Assembly (NCBI RefSeq): GCF_954871325.1
Contig: NC_088777.1
Coordinates: 32,217,366-32,281,365, forward strand
Origin: Gordionus sp. m RMFG-2023
Lineage: Eukaryota; Nematomorpha; Gordioida; Chordodea; Parachordodidae
Length of the DNA: 64,000 nt
Direction: 5' to 3'
Shown piece after piece: positions 34,035 to 45,675 of this stretch. Every line of letters begins with the position of its first letter. The first letter of the stretch is position 1. The position numbers were made by a program, and so were the translations under genes. The notes beneath the pieces were generated by a model that did not search any database, was not told where the DNA came from, and was given only the letters and a program-made list of their open reading frames with translations.

Positions 34035-34986
34035 GTATCTTATGATGCCTTACTAGCTGAATATGTTTATAAGATTAACTATGGTTGATATAGTCCCAAA
34101 AAATGCTATGGATGTGCATTATTTCAAACACATTTTAGATAATTCCCAATGTATTAAAAGGGTTTATAAACTCTTCCCATTAGTAAACTAATGAGAGAAC
34201 ATTCTCTTTTTTAAGAGGAATAACAGAGGCCTGCAGAAGTACCATTTGCAGGGCACGGCCCGGATTTTTTTAAAGATTTTTTACGGCCCGACTCGGCTTT
34301 TTTAAAAAAATTTTTAGGCCCAGCCCGGCTTTTTTTAAAATAAAATTTTCAGGCCTGGCTCGGATTTTTTAAAAATAAATTATATTTATTTTTGATTTTT
34401 ATAGCTAATAATAGCGATATCAAATATAGGCTGTTTTAAAATATACAGCCCGGATTGGGTGTTTTTTTAAAATAATTCAGGCCCGGCTTGGGTGTTTTTT
34501 TAAAAAATTTTAGGCCCGGCCCGGGTATATTTAAAAAAATTAAAATACTCTCCGGCCCGGGGGCCGGGCCTGCAGGTCTCTGAAAAACATACCAAGAAGT
34601 ACAACATCTGAAGTAGATTGAAAGGTTTGGATCTTTTGAATATTCATAGGCATTTGACGACAAGCAAGGAAGAGGTAATTGAAAAATTAGCTCAATCACA
34701 ACGAAGATTAGATTTTACATTGTAAATATATAACATACAAAATGCAATTATTCCTAAAAAACTTTTTGTGTAAAGGCTCAAAAAATTCAAATTTCTATTT
34801 TGGGTCATTTAAGTGATTCTTTACATGTATTTTTTTTTATAATTCACATTAATTTAAAATTGTGTATTGAAATAAATGGTTATTAGTCCTAATAAATTTT
34901 TGCTTGATTATTTTTAAAAAACAAAAATATTTCTTAAAAATTTTTGTTATCCCCCCCCCCAGACCAAATTCCTGCGTACGCGCCTG
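34035..34986. mobile_element. hAT-derived composite repeat, copy B
   Basis: Same structure as copy A at 381-1333. The plus-strand end of the hAT dimerisation domain is better kept here (LKGLDLLNIHRHLTTSKEEV, stop near 34723), followed by a C11 run and the end GCGTACGCGCCTG. The GC-unit array occupies about 34250-34577, ending GGGCCTGCAGGTCTCTG. It sits inside the long-TIR transposon. Confidence 0.65.
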
Positions 34987-35039
34987 CAAATGGGGCATTC
35001 TCCAATAAAAAAAGAGACTAAGAGAAAAAGGATATCTCA

Positions 35040-36202
35040 AGAAAAAGCTCAGCAGACTTTCAAAAGATATTGACAAAATTCTTCAACCAAGATGAATACA
35101 AATGGTAGCGACGATTTGATAATTCATATGAAAAATAATTATCCATTATTGTCTAAAACTCAAAAATATCAATTACTAACTACATTACCTCCAAATTGGA
35201 GCCTTCACAAAATTAAAAAACAATTTAACGCTTCGTTTTATATGATCCGTAATTCAAAATTCATTCTTGGTCAAAGGATTCTTTATACTTAATCCCAAGG
35301 CAGGTAAAATCATAGATCAGAGCACAGTTGACGTTGTAAAAAGTTTCTATAACGATGAATTTAGTAGATCACTGCCCGGAAAAAAGATTGCCTTTCTATA
35401 ATTGAAAATGATGAAAGGATTAATGTTCAAAAGCGGTTAATTCTTAATAATTTAAAAGAAATCTATATAAATTTTAAAGCTATCTACTCTTCTCTTAAAA
35501 TCGAATTTTTAAAATTCACCTCATTGCGCCCTAAAAATTGCATAATGCCAGGTTCAAGTGGCACTCACTCGGTTTGTGTCTCACTAATCCATCAGAATGT
35601 TAAGTTGCTAATAAGAGCTAAATTTAGCAACTTTAACAAAAAATAGGGATTTTGAGATAAAGACTTACAAAGACATAATTCCAGCAATCCTCCCCTGCCA
35701 GCCTGTTATTTTCGAATGCATGAATGTCCTGGGGACCAAGCATTAAGGGCTAAATTAGAAAATTTATTAATTACACATGACATATACAGGATAACGTTCA
35801 AGCAATGGATATCTGTAGATAGAACAGTCTAGAGACCCTAATGCAAACAGCTGACGAATTTCTTAATTACTTATTTGAAAAAATATTTATTTTGATTCGC
35901 CGTGCTTTTATTACTGATCAGCAAAATAGATTCCATCAGAATCTTAAAAACAATTTAAAGCAAGATTATTATTTGGTTATTGGATTTTGCTGAAAATTAT
36001 TCTTTTATACTTCAAGATGAAGTCCAAGGTTAACTGGGCCACTTCCCAGGTTACCCTACATCCATTTGGTATATATTATAAAGTAAATAATGTATTAAAT
36101 CATAGAAGTTATGTGGCCATATCCGCAAGAAGAACTTACACTTTAACTAATGATAAATCTAAAATAGCAATATATAAATTAAATTTAAAGAAATTTAATT
36201 AA
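35040..36202 (+). pseudogene. C-terminal part of the long-TIR transposon protein
   Basis: Plus-strand readings in several frames carry the family motifs in order: TKRKRISQEKAQQTFKRY near 35020, QKYQLLTTLPPNWSLHKIKK near 35160-35220, PGKKDCLSI near 35375, FLKFTSLRPKNCIMPGSSGT near 35510-35565, CPGDQALRAKLENLL near 35730, FKQWISVDRT near 35800, and SQVTLHPFGIYYK near 36045. At least three frameshifts or stops lie between them. I know this protein only as an unnamed repeated family in cnidarian and arthropod genomes; a transposase role is inferred from the flanking inverted repeats. Confidence 0.6.
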
Positions 36203-36794
36203 AATTATTTTAAATATTATGCTTACTATTAATTATTCGATAAATATTTTATTATGGAATAAAAAAATTTCTTAGATTGACTTATATTGTTAAAATTGAT
36301 ATTATAAACTACTTACGCCATCTTAAAAATAAGTTCTTTCCTAATTATTTTTTTTGGGCCCACTCTGAATTTTTTTATATGAACAGTCCTTGGTACTCTT
36401 TACAAAATATCTGAAATTTGGAAAAAAAAATTTAATCTAACAATTTGAAAAATTAATTACAAATTTTTAGCCGCAATTTAAAAGAAATATATAAACTAAA
36501 AATTAATTTTTTTAACATACGTTCAAGAGTTTACCTAGGGCTATAAAATGAGACGTAATAGATATACATAGTACATCTAATATAAAAGTTATCACAATTT
36601 TAAAAAGTCATTTTTATCGAAAAATGACCAAGCTGAGCCACTTTGAAGCCCTATATCTCCGGTTCTTTGGTTGAGTTAAGAATCTAATATTTTGTATTCG
36701 TCAATTGCAAATCTTTATTAACTTAAATACCAAATTTTAACAAAATCTGAGATGGTCGGGTTGAAAAGTGATTGATTTGACATGGCAACCCTGG
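36185..36794. repeat. Right long inverted repeat
   Basis: Inverted counterpart of 29746-30360. Its last bases, GACATGGCAACCCTG, differ from the left end and are the same 15 bases as the hAT end at 48388-48402. Confidence 0.8.
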
Positions 36795-36796
36795 GC

Positions 36797-36912
36797 ATAA
36801 AGGTTTGAAAATCTTTTAGCTAAATCTCGAGGCTTAGGCAAATTTACCTGTCTAAATTATAGAGATAGCCGTTTTTAAAAATCGGATCAAATCGAGTCGT
36901 CTAACAACATTA
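36797..36912. mobile_element. One-ended MITE fragment
   Basis: Positions 36865-36912 carry the right arm of the GTTGTTAAAC MITE family (AGCCGTTTTTAAAAATCGG, then CTAACAACATTA). Confidence 0.65.
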
Positions 36913-37724
36913 GTAAAACGTTAATATTTTGAGAATATACTCTATAATATTGTATTTGTAAAAGAAATAATACTGATATTTATAAAAATTGAAGTAAATA
37001 ATATTTTGAGAATATACTATATTATATATTGCATTTATAAAAATAAAACTAATATTCATATAAATGGAAGAAATTATTTTTTAAAATATATTACATTGAC
37101 GAATATAATTCATAATGTATTAATTTTTTAAAAAAAAAATTCAGGCCCGGCCGGGCTTAGGGCCGGGCCTGCAGGTCTCTGATTTATATTGTGGATAAAT
37201 TTTTTTGAAAACGGAATGACGAATATCTAAAATATGATTTTCGAAATAAAAGAAAAATTAATTTAAAAGTTCATTTATATAAAAAGAAATCGATTAATAT
37301 GAATTAAAAAATCTGTATTTATGAGCGGGAGGATTAATAGGGGATATGGGGAGAATTCACAAAGGGGAGGGGGATTTTAAGAGAAAAATCGGGGGATTCA
37401 TTGGGGAGTAAAATGGGAGGATTCATTGGGGAAGGTATCGGAAAGATACTAAAGAGTTGTTTAAAATTTGTGCAAAAGTTTAAGATTTTAATGAGAGATT
37501 CAAAAGAGGTGTTTAAATTTGTGTAAAAGTATAATGTATTGAGATGAATTTTTTAAAAAAAGGGGTTTGATAAAGTAGCATATATTTAGATGAATTTTAA
37601 AAGAAGAGATACAAAAGAAAGGTTTAGCCTTCCAACTTTTATAATTTTAGCGTTATTTAATAGTAAAAGTCGTGCATTTACTATTTACAACGATATAAAA
37701 TGGTAAAAGTTAAATAATGATTTT
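36913..37724. other. AT-rich spacer with a long purine-rich tract
   Basis: A GC-unit repeat piece lies at 37137-37182 (GGCCGGGCTTAGGGCCGGGC). From about 37320 to 37640 the plus strand is mostly A and G, with repeats of GGGGGATTCATTGGGGA and GGTGTTTAAATTTGTG type. No gene recognised. Confidence 0.6.
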
Positions 37725-37880
37725 ACAATTGTCACTTTTCTATGGTACATCTTTATTGGAATTTTAATTTTACATCTTAGTATAAATTTTAACCTATTCG
37801 CGACACAAAAAATCAAAAAAGTTAAAATAATTATATAAAAATTGTTACTTTTCTATGGTATATCTTTTATATTCTCTTTA
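37725..37880. repeat. Two partial 118-bp satellite units
   Basis: CAATTGTCACTTTTCTATGG and a second GTTACTTTTCTATGGTATAT match the satellite of 1620-2130 and 40620-41275. The BED-finger hAT begins 24 bp later. Confidence 0.7.
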
Positions 37881-37903
37881 GTATCACTCCTTTTAATGTT
37901 CAC

Positions 37904-40365
37904 CAGTGTTGTTAAAATAGCGCGCTACTTTTTTCAGTAGCGGTAACTATAGCGCGCTACTTTTTAAAAAAAATAACGATAGCGGTCTACTTCGCTACTT
38001 TCAATTTTACATAATAAATACATCTAAATATTATTAAAATATATTTTTTATAAAATCTAAAATTATAATCCTTTTATTTAATTTAATTTTGAAATTTAAA
38101 TTTATATTTAAAAATATACATTATTGTTATATATTAGATATAAACAGATTGTTGAAGATATTGTAATTTCTTTGGAAAATGAGCAAAATATAGATGATCC
38201 TTTCCCAAAATTCAAGAAATACTTTAACCTTGAAGAAAAAATTAATACTGGATATCGGTTTCGGTGCAAGATGTGCCACAAAATTATCTCTTCAAATCAT
38301 ACGAGCAGCTTTAATTTGAAAAAACATTTAAAGGTAATATATTAAACAAATTTAATATCAATGTGTAGGCTAATCTTTAATTTTTAAAATAAATTAAAAT
38401 CAAAAACCAATCATTTTTTTTATATATTCATAAATTTTATCTAAATTATTTAAAACATTTTAAAATAGTTATTTCAATCATTTTTATGTACTTATCTCCT
38501 ACATAATTTTTATTCCAAGTATTTTATAATTTTAGACTGTGCACACTTCAAATTATAAAGAGATTGAAAAATATCTCAAAAGTTTTGGGGTAATGGAAGA
38601 AGATAAACCCACTTCCAAATCAATATAATACAAACAAAATTAACCAATTTGGATTCATCAACACCTGGTGTATCCCAAAAATTGGCTGACAAAGTCGTTA
38701 TGAACTTTATAATAAATACAGTTCAACCATTATCCTTGGTGGATAATGATTCTTTTATAAAGATGATAAACACTTTTTCTCCACGGACCAAGATATTTTG
38801 CCGGCAGACATTGATGACAAGAATTTTGGAGAGCTTTAAGGAAATGAAAGAATATTTGATATTAAATCTATCAGATGTCTCCTACGTCTGTACAACGGCA
38901 GATTGCTGGACTCACAATAGAAGGTAAAAATGTTTATTTTCTTATTTATAATATGTCATATTTTTAGAGCTTATTTAGGAGTAACTGCACATTAGATTGA
39001 TCCTAAAAATCTTAAACAAAAATCTGTAGCGTTAGCTCTAAAGAGAATAATTGGCTGTCAGACTTATGACATTCTAGCCAATATTATTGCAGAAATCCAT
39101 AGGTCTTACAAAATTCAAAACAAGGTTTGTAAGATGATAACGGATAATGATAAATAATATTATAAACCATTTTAATTTTTTAGGTTATGCAATATGTTGC
39201 TGCCTCACTTAAAATCTTAGAAGGGCAAGATAATATGAGCATGGGATATTATGTGCCCACACTGAGTATATTAATTACCAAGCTCAAAAGAATCAATAAT
39301 CTAAAATTTTGCCAACCACTGGTAGAGTCTGTGCTAAAAGGCATTGAGAAAAGGTCAAAACTTTATTTTTATTTACTATTATTCAATTATATAAAATGAA
39401 TGATTTATTGCTTGATTAGCCATAATTTAAATTGGCTTAATTTAAAACACAATCTATAATATTAATATATAGTAATTATTAATTAATATAAAATTCAAAA
39501 TTAATATATTATTAATTACCTTGTGTATAATAATTATATTTTTAAAATTTTTATTTACCATAATTTATTGCTATTTTAATATTTTATTTATAAATGAATC
39601 TAAATCTCAGATAAATTTAAATTTTAAAAATTAAAATGGTATTCTTCTTTTTTTTATAATAAATACAGTCACTTTATATAAATTAGATTTCCAGATCTGT
39701 ATGATGATGATAATGTAATAGCTGCTATCGTTCATCCTAGTTTCAAGTTAAATTGGCCATACATTAATTTGACTGAATCTAAATGGCAACTTGATAGGCT
39801 GATGGTAACGTTAAAAAATGGCATGCCTAACCACGATACTATAGCATGATCGAAACCGCAGCCTTCCAAAGACGATTTTTTTGAAATAAATAATAATAAT
39901 AATATTGAATCTATATAGATGCTTTTTTAAATCTAAAAATACTAATTTAAATATTTTTGATGATTTTTTTCATATAAAAAGTTTGTTTATTAAATTTAAT
40001 ACTGCGTTGCCCTCAAGTGCTAGTGCTGAACGATTATTTAGTATGGCAAAGCTTATACTTTCTGATCGTCGCTTTAGACTTGGGGATGACAGTACCGAAA
40101 TGTTATTATTATTAAAGTGCAATAATAAATAAATTATATATATATATGTAACAAATTATTGTCATGTTTTTATATCAATATTTTATTTGTGGAAATAAAG
40201 TTACGTAAAAAAAAATATTTAAAAAAAAATCAAAGTAGCGTAAAAAGTAGCTAATAGCGCGCTACTCATTTGAAAACGATAGCGGTAGCGATAGCGCGCT
40301 ACTTTTTTTATAAAATAGCGGTAGCGATAGCGCGCTACTTTTAAAAGTAGCGTTTAACAACACTG
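37904..40365 (+). mobile_element. hAT transposon with BED-finger transposase
   Basis: Ends CAGTGTTGTTAAA and TTTAACAACACTG (13-bp perfect inverted repeat) are flanked by ATGTTCAC on both sides (37896-37903 and 40366-40373). Total 2462 bp. The subterminal regions hold many copies of AGCGCGCTACTTTT-type motifs in both orientations (about five on the left, six on the right). The transposase is on the plus strand. The inverted repeat shares AGTGTTGTTAAA with the MITEs at 43306, 59583 and 62316. Confidence 0.97.
38124..40132 (+). pseudogene. hAT transposase, intron-containing, decayed
   Basis: Parts in order: a BED zinc finger near 38260-38335 (RCKMCHKIISSN, then FNLKKHLK); a splice-like GT at about 38335 and TTTTAG before 38535; a hAT core piece at 38649-38927 (FSPRTKIFCRQTLMTRIL, CTTADCWT) ending at a GTAAAAATG donor; AYLGVTAH continuing after TTTTTAG near 38967; a block near 39690-39840 (HPSFKLNWPYINL); and the C-terminal dimerisation domain at 39905-40132 (LPSSASAERLFSMAKLILSD). 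An in-frame TAG follows AYLGVTAH, another stop lies near 39845, and part of the middle is missing, so it is inactive. Short introns fit the host's style. Confidence 0.85.
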
Positions 40366-40373
40366 ATGTTCAC

Positions 40374-40619
40374 CATCCTTCTTTAAAAATTCTTGCCAAT
40401 AATTTCATACATAATAAAGCCATCTAAAATATAAGAAACATACTCTGACAAAATTTTTTTAAAAAAATTTGATTGGGGTAGCAGTGTTCTGATAACAACC
40501 TTGGTTAAAAATATATTTTCAATAATTTTGAAATAATCAATAATTGTCAAAATTTATATGTTTAAAAAGTTTAAAAATATTACATATAAATTAGTTTTCT
40601 ATGTTATATCTAAAATAGT
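40374..40619. other. Spacer, no gene
   Basis: AT-rich sequence between the hAT element and the satellite; nothing recognised. Confidence 0.5.
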
Positions 40620-41275
40620 TCAAAAAAATTAAATAATAACGATTATGACAATGTCACTTATCTAGGGTACATCTTTAGTGAAGTTTTAATTTAATATGTT
40701 TACAATATATATTTTTACCAATTTGCTTTAAAAAAATTCAAAAAACTTTAAAAATAACGATTATGACAATTGTCACTTATCTATGGTATATATTCACTGA
40801 AATTTTATTTTAACATGTTTACAATCTATGTTTTTACCCATTTGCTTCAAAAAAAACTTTAAAAATAACGATTATGACAATTGTCACTTATCTATGGTAC
40901 ATATTCACTGAAATTTTATTTTAACATGTTTACAATCTATGTTTTAACCCATTTGCGTCAAAAAAATTAAAAAAACTTTAAAAATAACGATTATGACAAT
41001 TGTCTCTTATCTAGGGTGCATCTTCATTTACGTTTTATTTTAACATGTTTACAATCTATGTTTTTACCCATTTGCGTCAAAAAACTTAAAAATAACGATT
41101 ATGACAATTGTCACTTATCTATGGCACTTATTCACTGAAATTTTATTTTAACATGTTTACAATCTATGTTTTTAGCCATTTGCGTCAAAAAATTCAAAAA
41201 ACTTTAAAAATAACGATTATGACAATTGTCACTTATCTAGGGTGCATCTTCATTTAAGTTTTATTTAAACATGAC
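40620..41275. repeat. 118-bp satellite, about six copies
   Basis: Units begin at about 40633, 40752, 40865, 40981, 41092 and 41208 (AATAACGATTATGACAATTG). Units are more uniform than in the array at 1620-2130, and they share variants such as TACAATCTATGTTTTTACCC that the other array lacks. Confidence 0.9.
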
Positions 41276-41929
41276 GATCTTTTTTAAATATAAAAGAATG
41301 TAAACAAGATAAAATTTTATTTAAAAATACGATTTTAATTTTACAATTAAAAATATTATGCGAATGTCCCGCAAAACAACCGCAATCAGAATTGCCAGGT
41401 CAAAATTTTCAAATTGCGGGAGAAATTTGGTATTATGCGGGAGAAATATGAAAATTGCGGTAAATATAAAAAGTGCCAAAAAAAATTCTTGTGGTCCGAA
41501 GGCCAGTAAAATGTCGGCCTTCCGGGATTTTGAATTGATTTAATTATCCTATTATTTTTTATAATTAGTTTATATAAATATAAAGTCGGTAACTATTTTT
41601 CATAATAAAATAACATCTTGATTTATTAAAATATATTAATTTATAAAAAAAACCAACGATCTTTTTTAAATATGTAAGAATGTAAACAAGATAAAATTTT
41701 ATTAAAAAAAACGATTTTAATTTTACAATTAAATATATTTTATGTGAATGTCCCACAAAACGACCGTTTGGAAATCAACCGTGTGTGTGTATAACATTAT
41801 AGGGATAGGCACTTAATTATCACTTATCACGTTTAAATACATAATTAGGTACTCCAAAAATAAGAAATAATACAGATGCAACTACAGTTGCGGCAATTTT
41901 AATCATTTATCTTGTAGTACAACATTCAC

Positions 41930-43297
41930 CAGGCGCGTAACCAATGGGGGAAGGGTAAAGGGGGAAATTCCCCACCCCCCATCGCAAATTTGACCATTTT
42001 TATAAATATCATATTAAGCTAATTAAAATTTTACCCTCCACCCCCCCCCCCCCAATCAAAATTTTACAAATATTTGAATATCAATTTTCCAACATAAAAC
42101 TTATTTTTTATAAATAAATTTTATTAAAATTTCCTTTCCTTGTGAGTACATTAACATTATTCAAAAATATTAATAAAATGGGAAAATTTTTAAGTCAAAG
42201 AGATTGAAATCAAATGGTATAATTATTTTATTAAATTCAAAAATTATTAGTAAGTTAGAATTAATAAATATATCTATAATTTTTTAAATATTTTATTTTT
42301 ACTTCGATTTTGTAGAACAGAAAAAATAGAAATACAAAAGTTAAATAAGGCTGAGCATGAAAAAAAGTAATGTGTCGTCAGAAGCGATATCATTATTGAA
42401 TTCAATTGATCAATCAGAGTTTATAATTGCTGCTAGTTTCATCAATAAATTATTTGCCTATAGCTCACTACTTTGTAGAAATTTACAAAAACCAAATTTA
42501 GATTTGGTTCAGGTTATTGATTTCGCGGAAAATATATATGAACAGGTAGATACAATAAGAATGAATGTAGATGAATATTTTCATAATATTTATATAGACG
42601 TTGAATCGAAGGCTAAATTTTATGATATAACACTACTTAAACCTCGTCTAGCACCTGGGCAATTATTGAGATGTAAAATAAATATTGGCTTAACTGAAGA
42701 ATATTATAAAATATCCACTTTCATCCCATTCTTAGATACTTTTTTATCGCAAATAAAAGTACGGTTTTTAGATAAAAAACAAGTCTTTAGCAATCTTCAA
42801 GTTTTAATATCCAAAGATCCATCTTCGTTTTTTAATGCCACTATTGGTAAAATTAAATATTTAGCAAAATTTTATTCCTATGATTTTGATACTGAAATAA
42901 ATTTAATCAGTGAATTCGAATTGTGGTATAAATATTTACTACGTTTAGCTATTTTACCTGAGCATGCTATTGATGCGCTCAATCGGTGTAAAGAAACCTT
43001 GGCTCAAATTTCTAATATTTTGAAGTTGTTTTATATTCTACCATGGAAAGGACTTTTCAACTTAAGAAGGTTGAAAACATTTATGAAGTACTACTTCCGA
43101 ATCTCGGCTAAATGGGTTAGCTCTGTTAAATATCCATAGAGATTTGGTTCCAACGATAAACAAAATTATTGATGAATTGGAAACATTCCCACGAAAATTA
43201 AAAATCACATTATAATTATAGTATTTAATAAAAAAATTTGTATATGTATTTGATAAGAAGTTTAAAAAAGCTTGTTTTTTAAATTATTTTCTAGTCA
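41930..43297 (+). mobile_element. hAT element, DUF4371 type, nested
   Basis: It starts CAGGCGCGTAACCAATGGGG directly after ACATTCAC, where the host hAT copies read on (compare about 24310 and 45825). It carries a G/C-rich subterminal region with a C11 run, then a plus-strand transposase. The right end is not clear. Confidence 0.7.
42357..43215 (+). pseudogene. hAT transposase, C-terminal half
   Basis: The plus-strand frame 42357-43139 covers the DUF4371-type core (YYKISTFIPFLDTFLSQIKV near 42700-42770; FELWYKYLLRLAILPEHAID near 42915-42975; LFNLRRLKTFMK near 43055-43085). The dimerisation region then continues in the next frame (TTSESRLNGLALLNIHRDLV, stop at 43213-43215), so one frameshift near 43090 breaks it. 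The N-terminal half and BED/TTF finger are absent. It is similar to the protein family represented by human P52rIPK. The carboxy end is close to that of the composites at 930 and 34600. Confidence 0.85.
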
Positions 43298-43305
43298 ATA
43301 TTTTA

Positions 43306-43528
43306 TAGTGTTGTTAAACGCCTCGTTTTGAGCCGATTTTTGAAAACGGCTAACTCAATCATTTATCCAGAAAAATATTATGCAAGCCTGAAAATTTTGC
43401 TCATAGAAGGAGCAAAGGTCTAGACATATAGTATCGAAATTTCGAGGCTTAATTAATATTTTTCTGGCGAAAATATTGAGTTAGCCGTTTTTAAAAATCG
43501 ACTCAAAACGAGCCGTTTAACAACATTA
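43306..43528. mobile_element. hAT-type MITE, 223 bp, intact ends
   Basis: Ends TAGTGTTGTTAAACG and CGTTTAACAACATTA continue into an inverted pair of about 35 bp with few mismatches. ATATTTTA flanks both sides (43298-43305 and 43529-43536), a perfect 8-bp duplication. Confidence 0.95.
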
Positions 43529-45675
43529 ATATTTTATACACACTAATATTAGTATTTTCAAAAAAAAAAATTATATTATACTTATATTGTATGAGAATTT
43601 AAGCTGAGGCTATTTTTAAAGCAAATTTTATAAAAAAAATGACATTAAACTTTACATTTAAAAAAACTTTATTAAATATAATATACCTAACTAAAAATAA
43701 TAATAAATAGGCTTGTAATATCCATTAGCACGAATTAGTAAATAATAGTTACAAAAGAAATATAATTATGATTAAATTTTTCAACAAAATTAAGGTCGTT
43801 TCAATAAAACTATTAAATTTTTTCCCCTCAAATAGTGAAAAATCCAAAGACATAGCTAACCATATAATTGTAAATACAGCAGATTCGAGATTATCAATAA
43901 ATTGCATGTCAGCTTTCTGATCTGATAATGCCTCAGTGAATTTGGTAAAAACAGAGTGTATTTACAGAATCGAGTCAGCACAATGTTGGTTGCGATATGT
44001 TGATAGTACCCTCCATCGATAGAATTTTAAAATTTATAAGCCTTGAAACAAATATTTCTTAAATAAAGATGATAAAAGCTGTCCTAACATTTTGAAAATT
44101 TTTTTCAATAATGAATGGCAGAGGTATATTTAGGAATGATTTCACATGTAGGAAATCTACTACATGCTGTTAATGTATAGTTATAATCAGAAGAATCTAA
44201 ACAAAGATTCACAAAATTATGGTGCAGATGTGTTCATCTTTACAGTTAAAAATTGACAATAAATTTTATGGCGCCATTGCTAAAACTTAATTATATTTTA
44301 TTTGAGATTTAAATAAGAGAACTAAATATTTACCGTCGTTATTGAGATATTTATAAAATTCCTGGCATGACATATTATATATTTGTTTAAAGAATATTCT
44401 GATTGCAACTGAATATAAACTGCATGAAGTAGATTTCCTACATGTGAAAAAATCCCAAATATGCTTCTGCCATTTCGTACTCGAAAAAATTTTTCGAAAT
44501 TTGGGACAGTTTTTAAAATCTTTATTTAAAAAGTATTTTTTTAAGGGTTTGTAAAATTTTAAAATTTTATCGATGGCATGTATTAGCGATAACCACCTGA
44601 TAGGTTTCATGTCGCGACATCTCACACCATTCCAAGTCAGACCACTCCACCAACTCTTTTAATTCATTAATTCTTTTAGTTGATTAACTAAATTCGTTAA
44701 AACATTTCATCACATTTCGACATCCACAGATAGTACATTCATTGCCTTCTTTCAAGAATTATGAGCATATACAGCCAATTGGTATTAATTCATTCTTGTG
44801 CTGTCTCAATTCAGTAACTTTGGTTTTAGCCAAAATTTACAGAGACATTATCAGCGCAAAAAGCTGACATGCAAATCATTGATAACCCTGAATCAGCTAT
44901 ATTTACCATTATGTGGCTAACTACATCGTTGGATTTTTCACTATCCCAAAAAATTTTTTTAACAGTTTTATTGAAATGTTCTTATTCTTGTTGAAATAGC
45001 GAAGGATCGAGGGAAATGTTTTAATATTTCCCTTATTAGATCCATCTGTTAGAATTGCATATGGATGCCCATCTTTCAAATCGTCTAGAATTTACCTCTA
45101 GGATTCAGGTACTAAAACACTTATGATAGCCTTGCTCATTTTTGTCTCTGCCACATGTAAGGTTTGCACTTATATTGGAGTCTTAAAACATCATGAGAAA
45201 AAGATTCGACCCACATTGTGATGATATAGCTCTGTGAATGTTGAACTACATGATAGATGTATACGATTTCCGCAAATGTAGTTGCATCTGTATTATTTAT
45301 TATTTTTGAGAATATTTTTGTATTGCAATCGATTTTGATATACTCCCCTGTACTGACCTATATGAATGAAATGATGTTGATTTATTATTGGATAAAAATA
45401 AAACAGGATAGAAAGAAATTTACAAATTAGACTTGTTTTTCGATTAAATATTTAAAAATTATTTTAAAAATATAAAAATAATCAATTAATGTCTCTCATA
45501 TATATTAAAAACGTTAAAATACTTTTTAAAAAAAATTGCGGGAGAAATTAAAAAATTGCTGTCGATTTTTGCATGAGATTTCCAATTGCGGTAGTTTTGC
45601 GGGAGAGAGATGTCTGCGTGTAAACTAAAAAATTGTATGAGTCTCCCGCTGATGGGGGAAGACATAGCAACCCTG

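Larger units (their letters stand above)
29746..36794 (+). mobile_element. 7-kb DNA transposon with long inverted repeats
   Basis: The ends are inverted repeats of about 600 bp: the left begins TGGGTCATTCCATGTCAAATC near 29746, and the right ends with its complement near 36785. Between them are two pieces of one protein: an N-terminal part at 30504-30810 (Cys-rich, CPKCRKFLYK) and a C-terminal part at about 35040-36202. Motifs such as LRPKNCIMPGSSGTHSVCV and FKQWISVDRT are familiar from a multicopy family of unnamed invertebrate proteins. I cannot assign a named superfamily. The coding region has several stops and frameshifts. Nested inside are an insert at 30811, the pogo-like element and hAT composite copy B. 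Confidence 0.75.
41276..45675. mobile_element. Palindromic hAT derivative, copy 2 (interrupted)
   Basis: The left end CAGAATTGCCAGGTC is at 41387; a truncated duplicate of the adjoining sequence lies before it at 41276-41386. The right end GACATAGCAACCCTG is at 45661-45675. The plus-strand arm is 43775-44284 and the minus-strand arm starts at 44285, joined by GCCATTGCTAAAAC-TTAATTATATTTTATTTGA, the same join as in copy 3. The minus arm includes a transposase piece at 44287-44625 and lacks the dimerisation segment kept in copy 3. Inserted in its left part are another hAT (from 41930) and the MITE 43306-43528. Confidence 0.75.
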
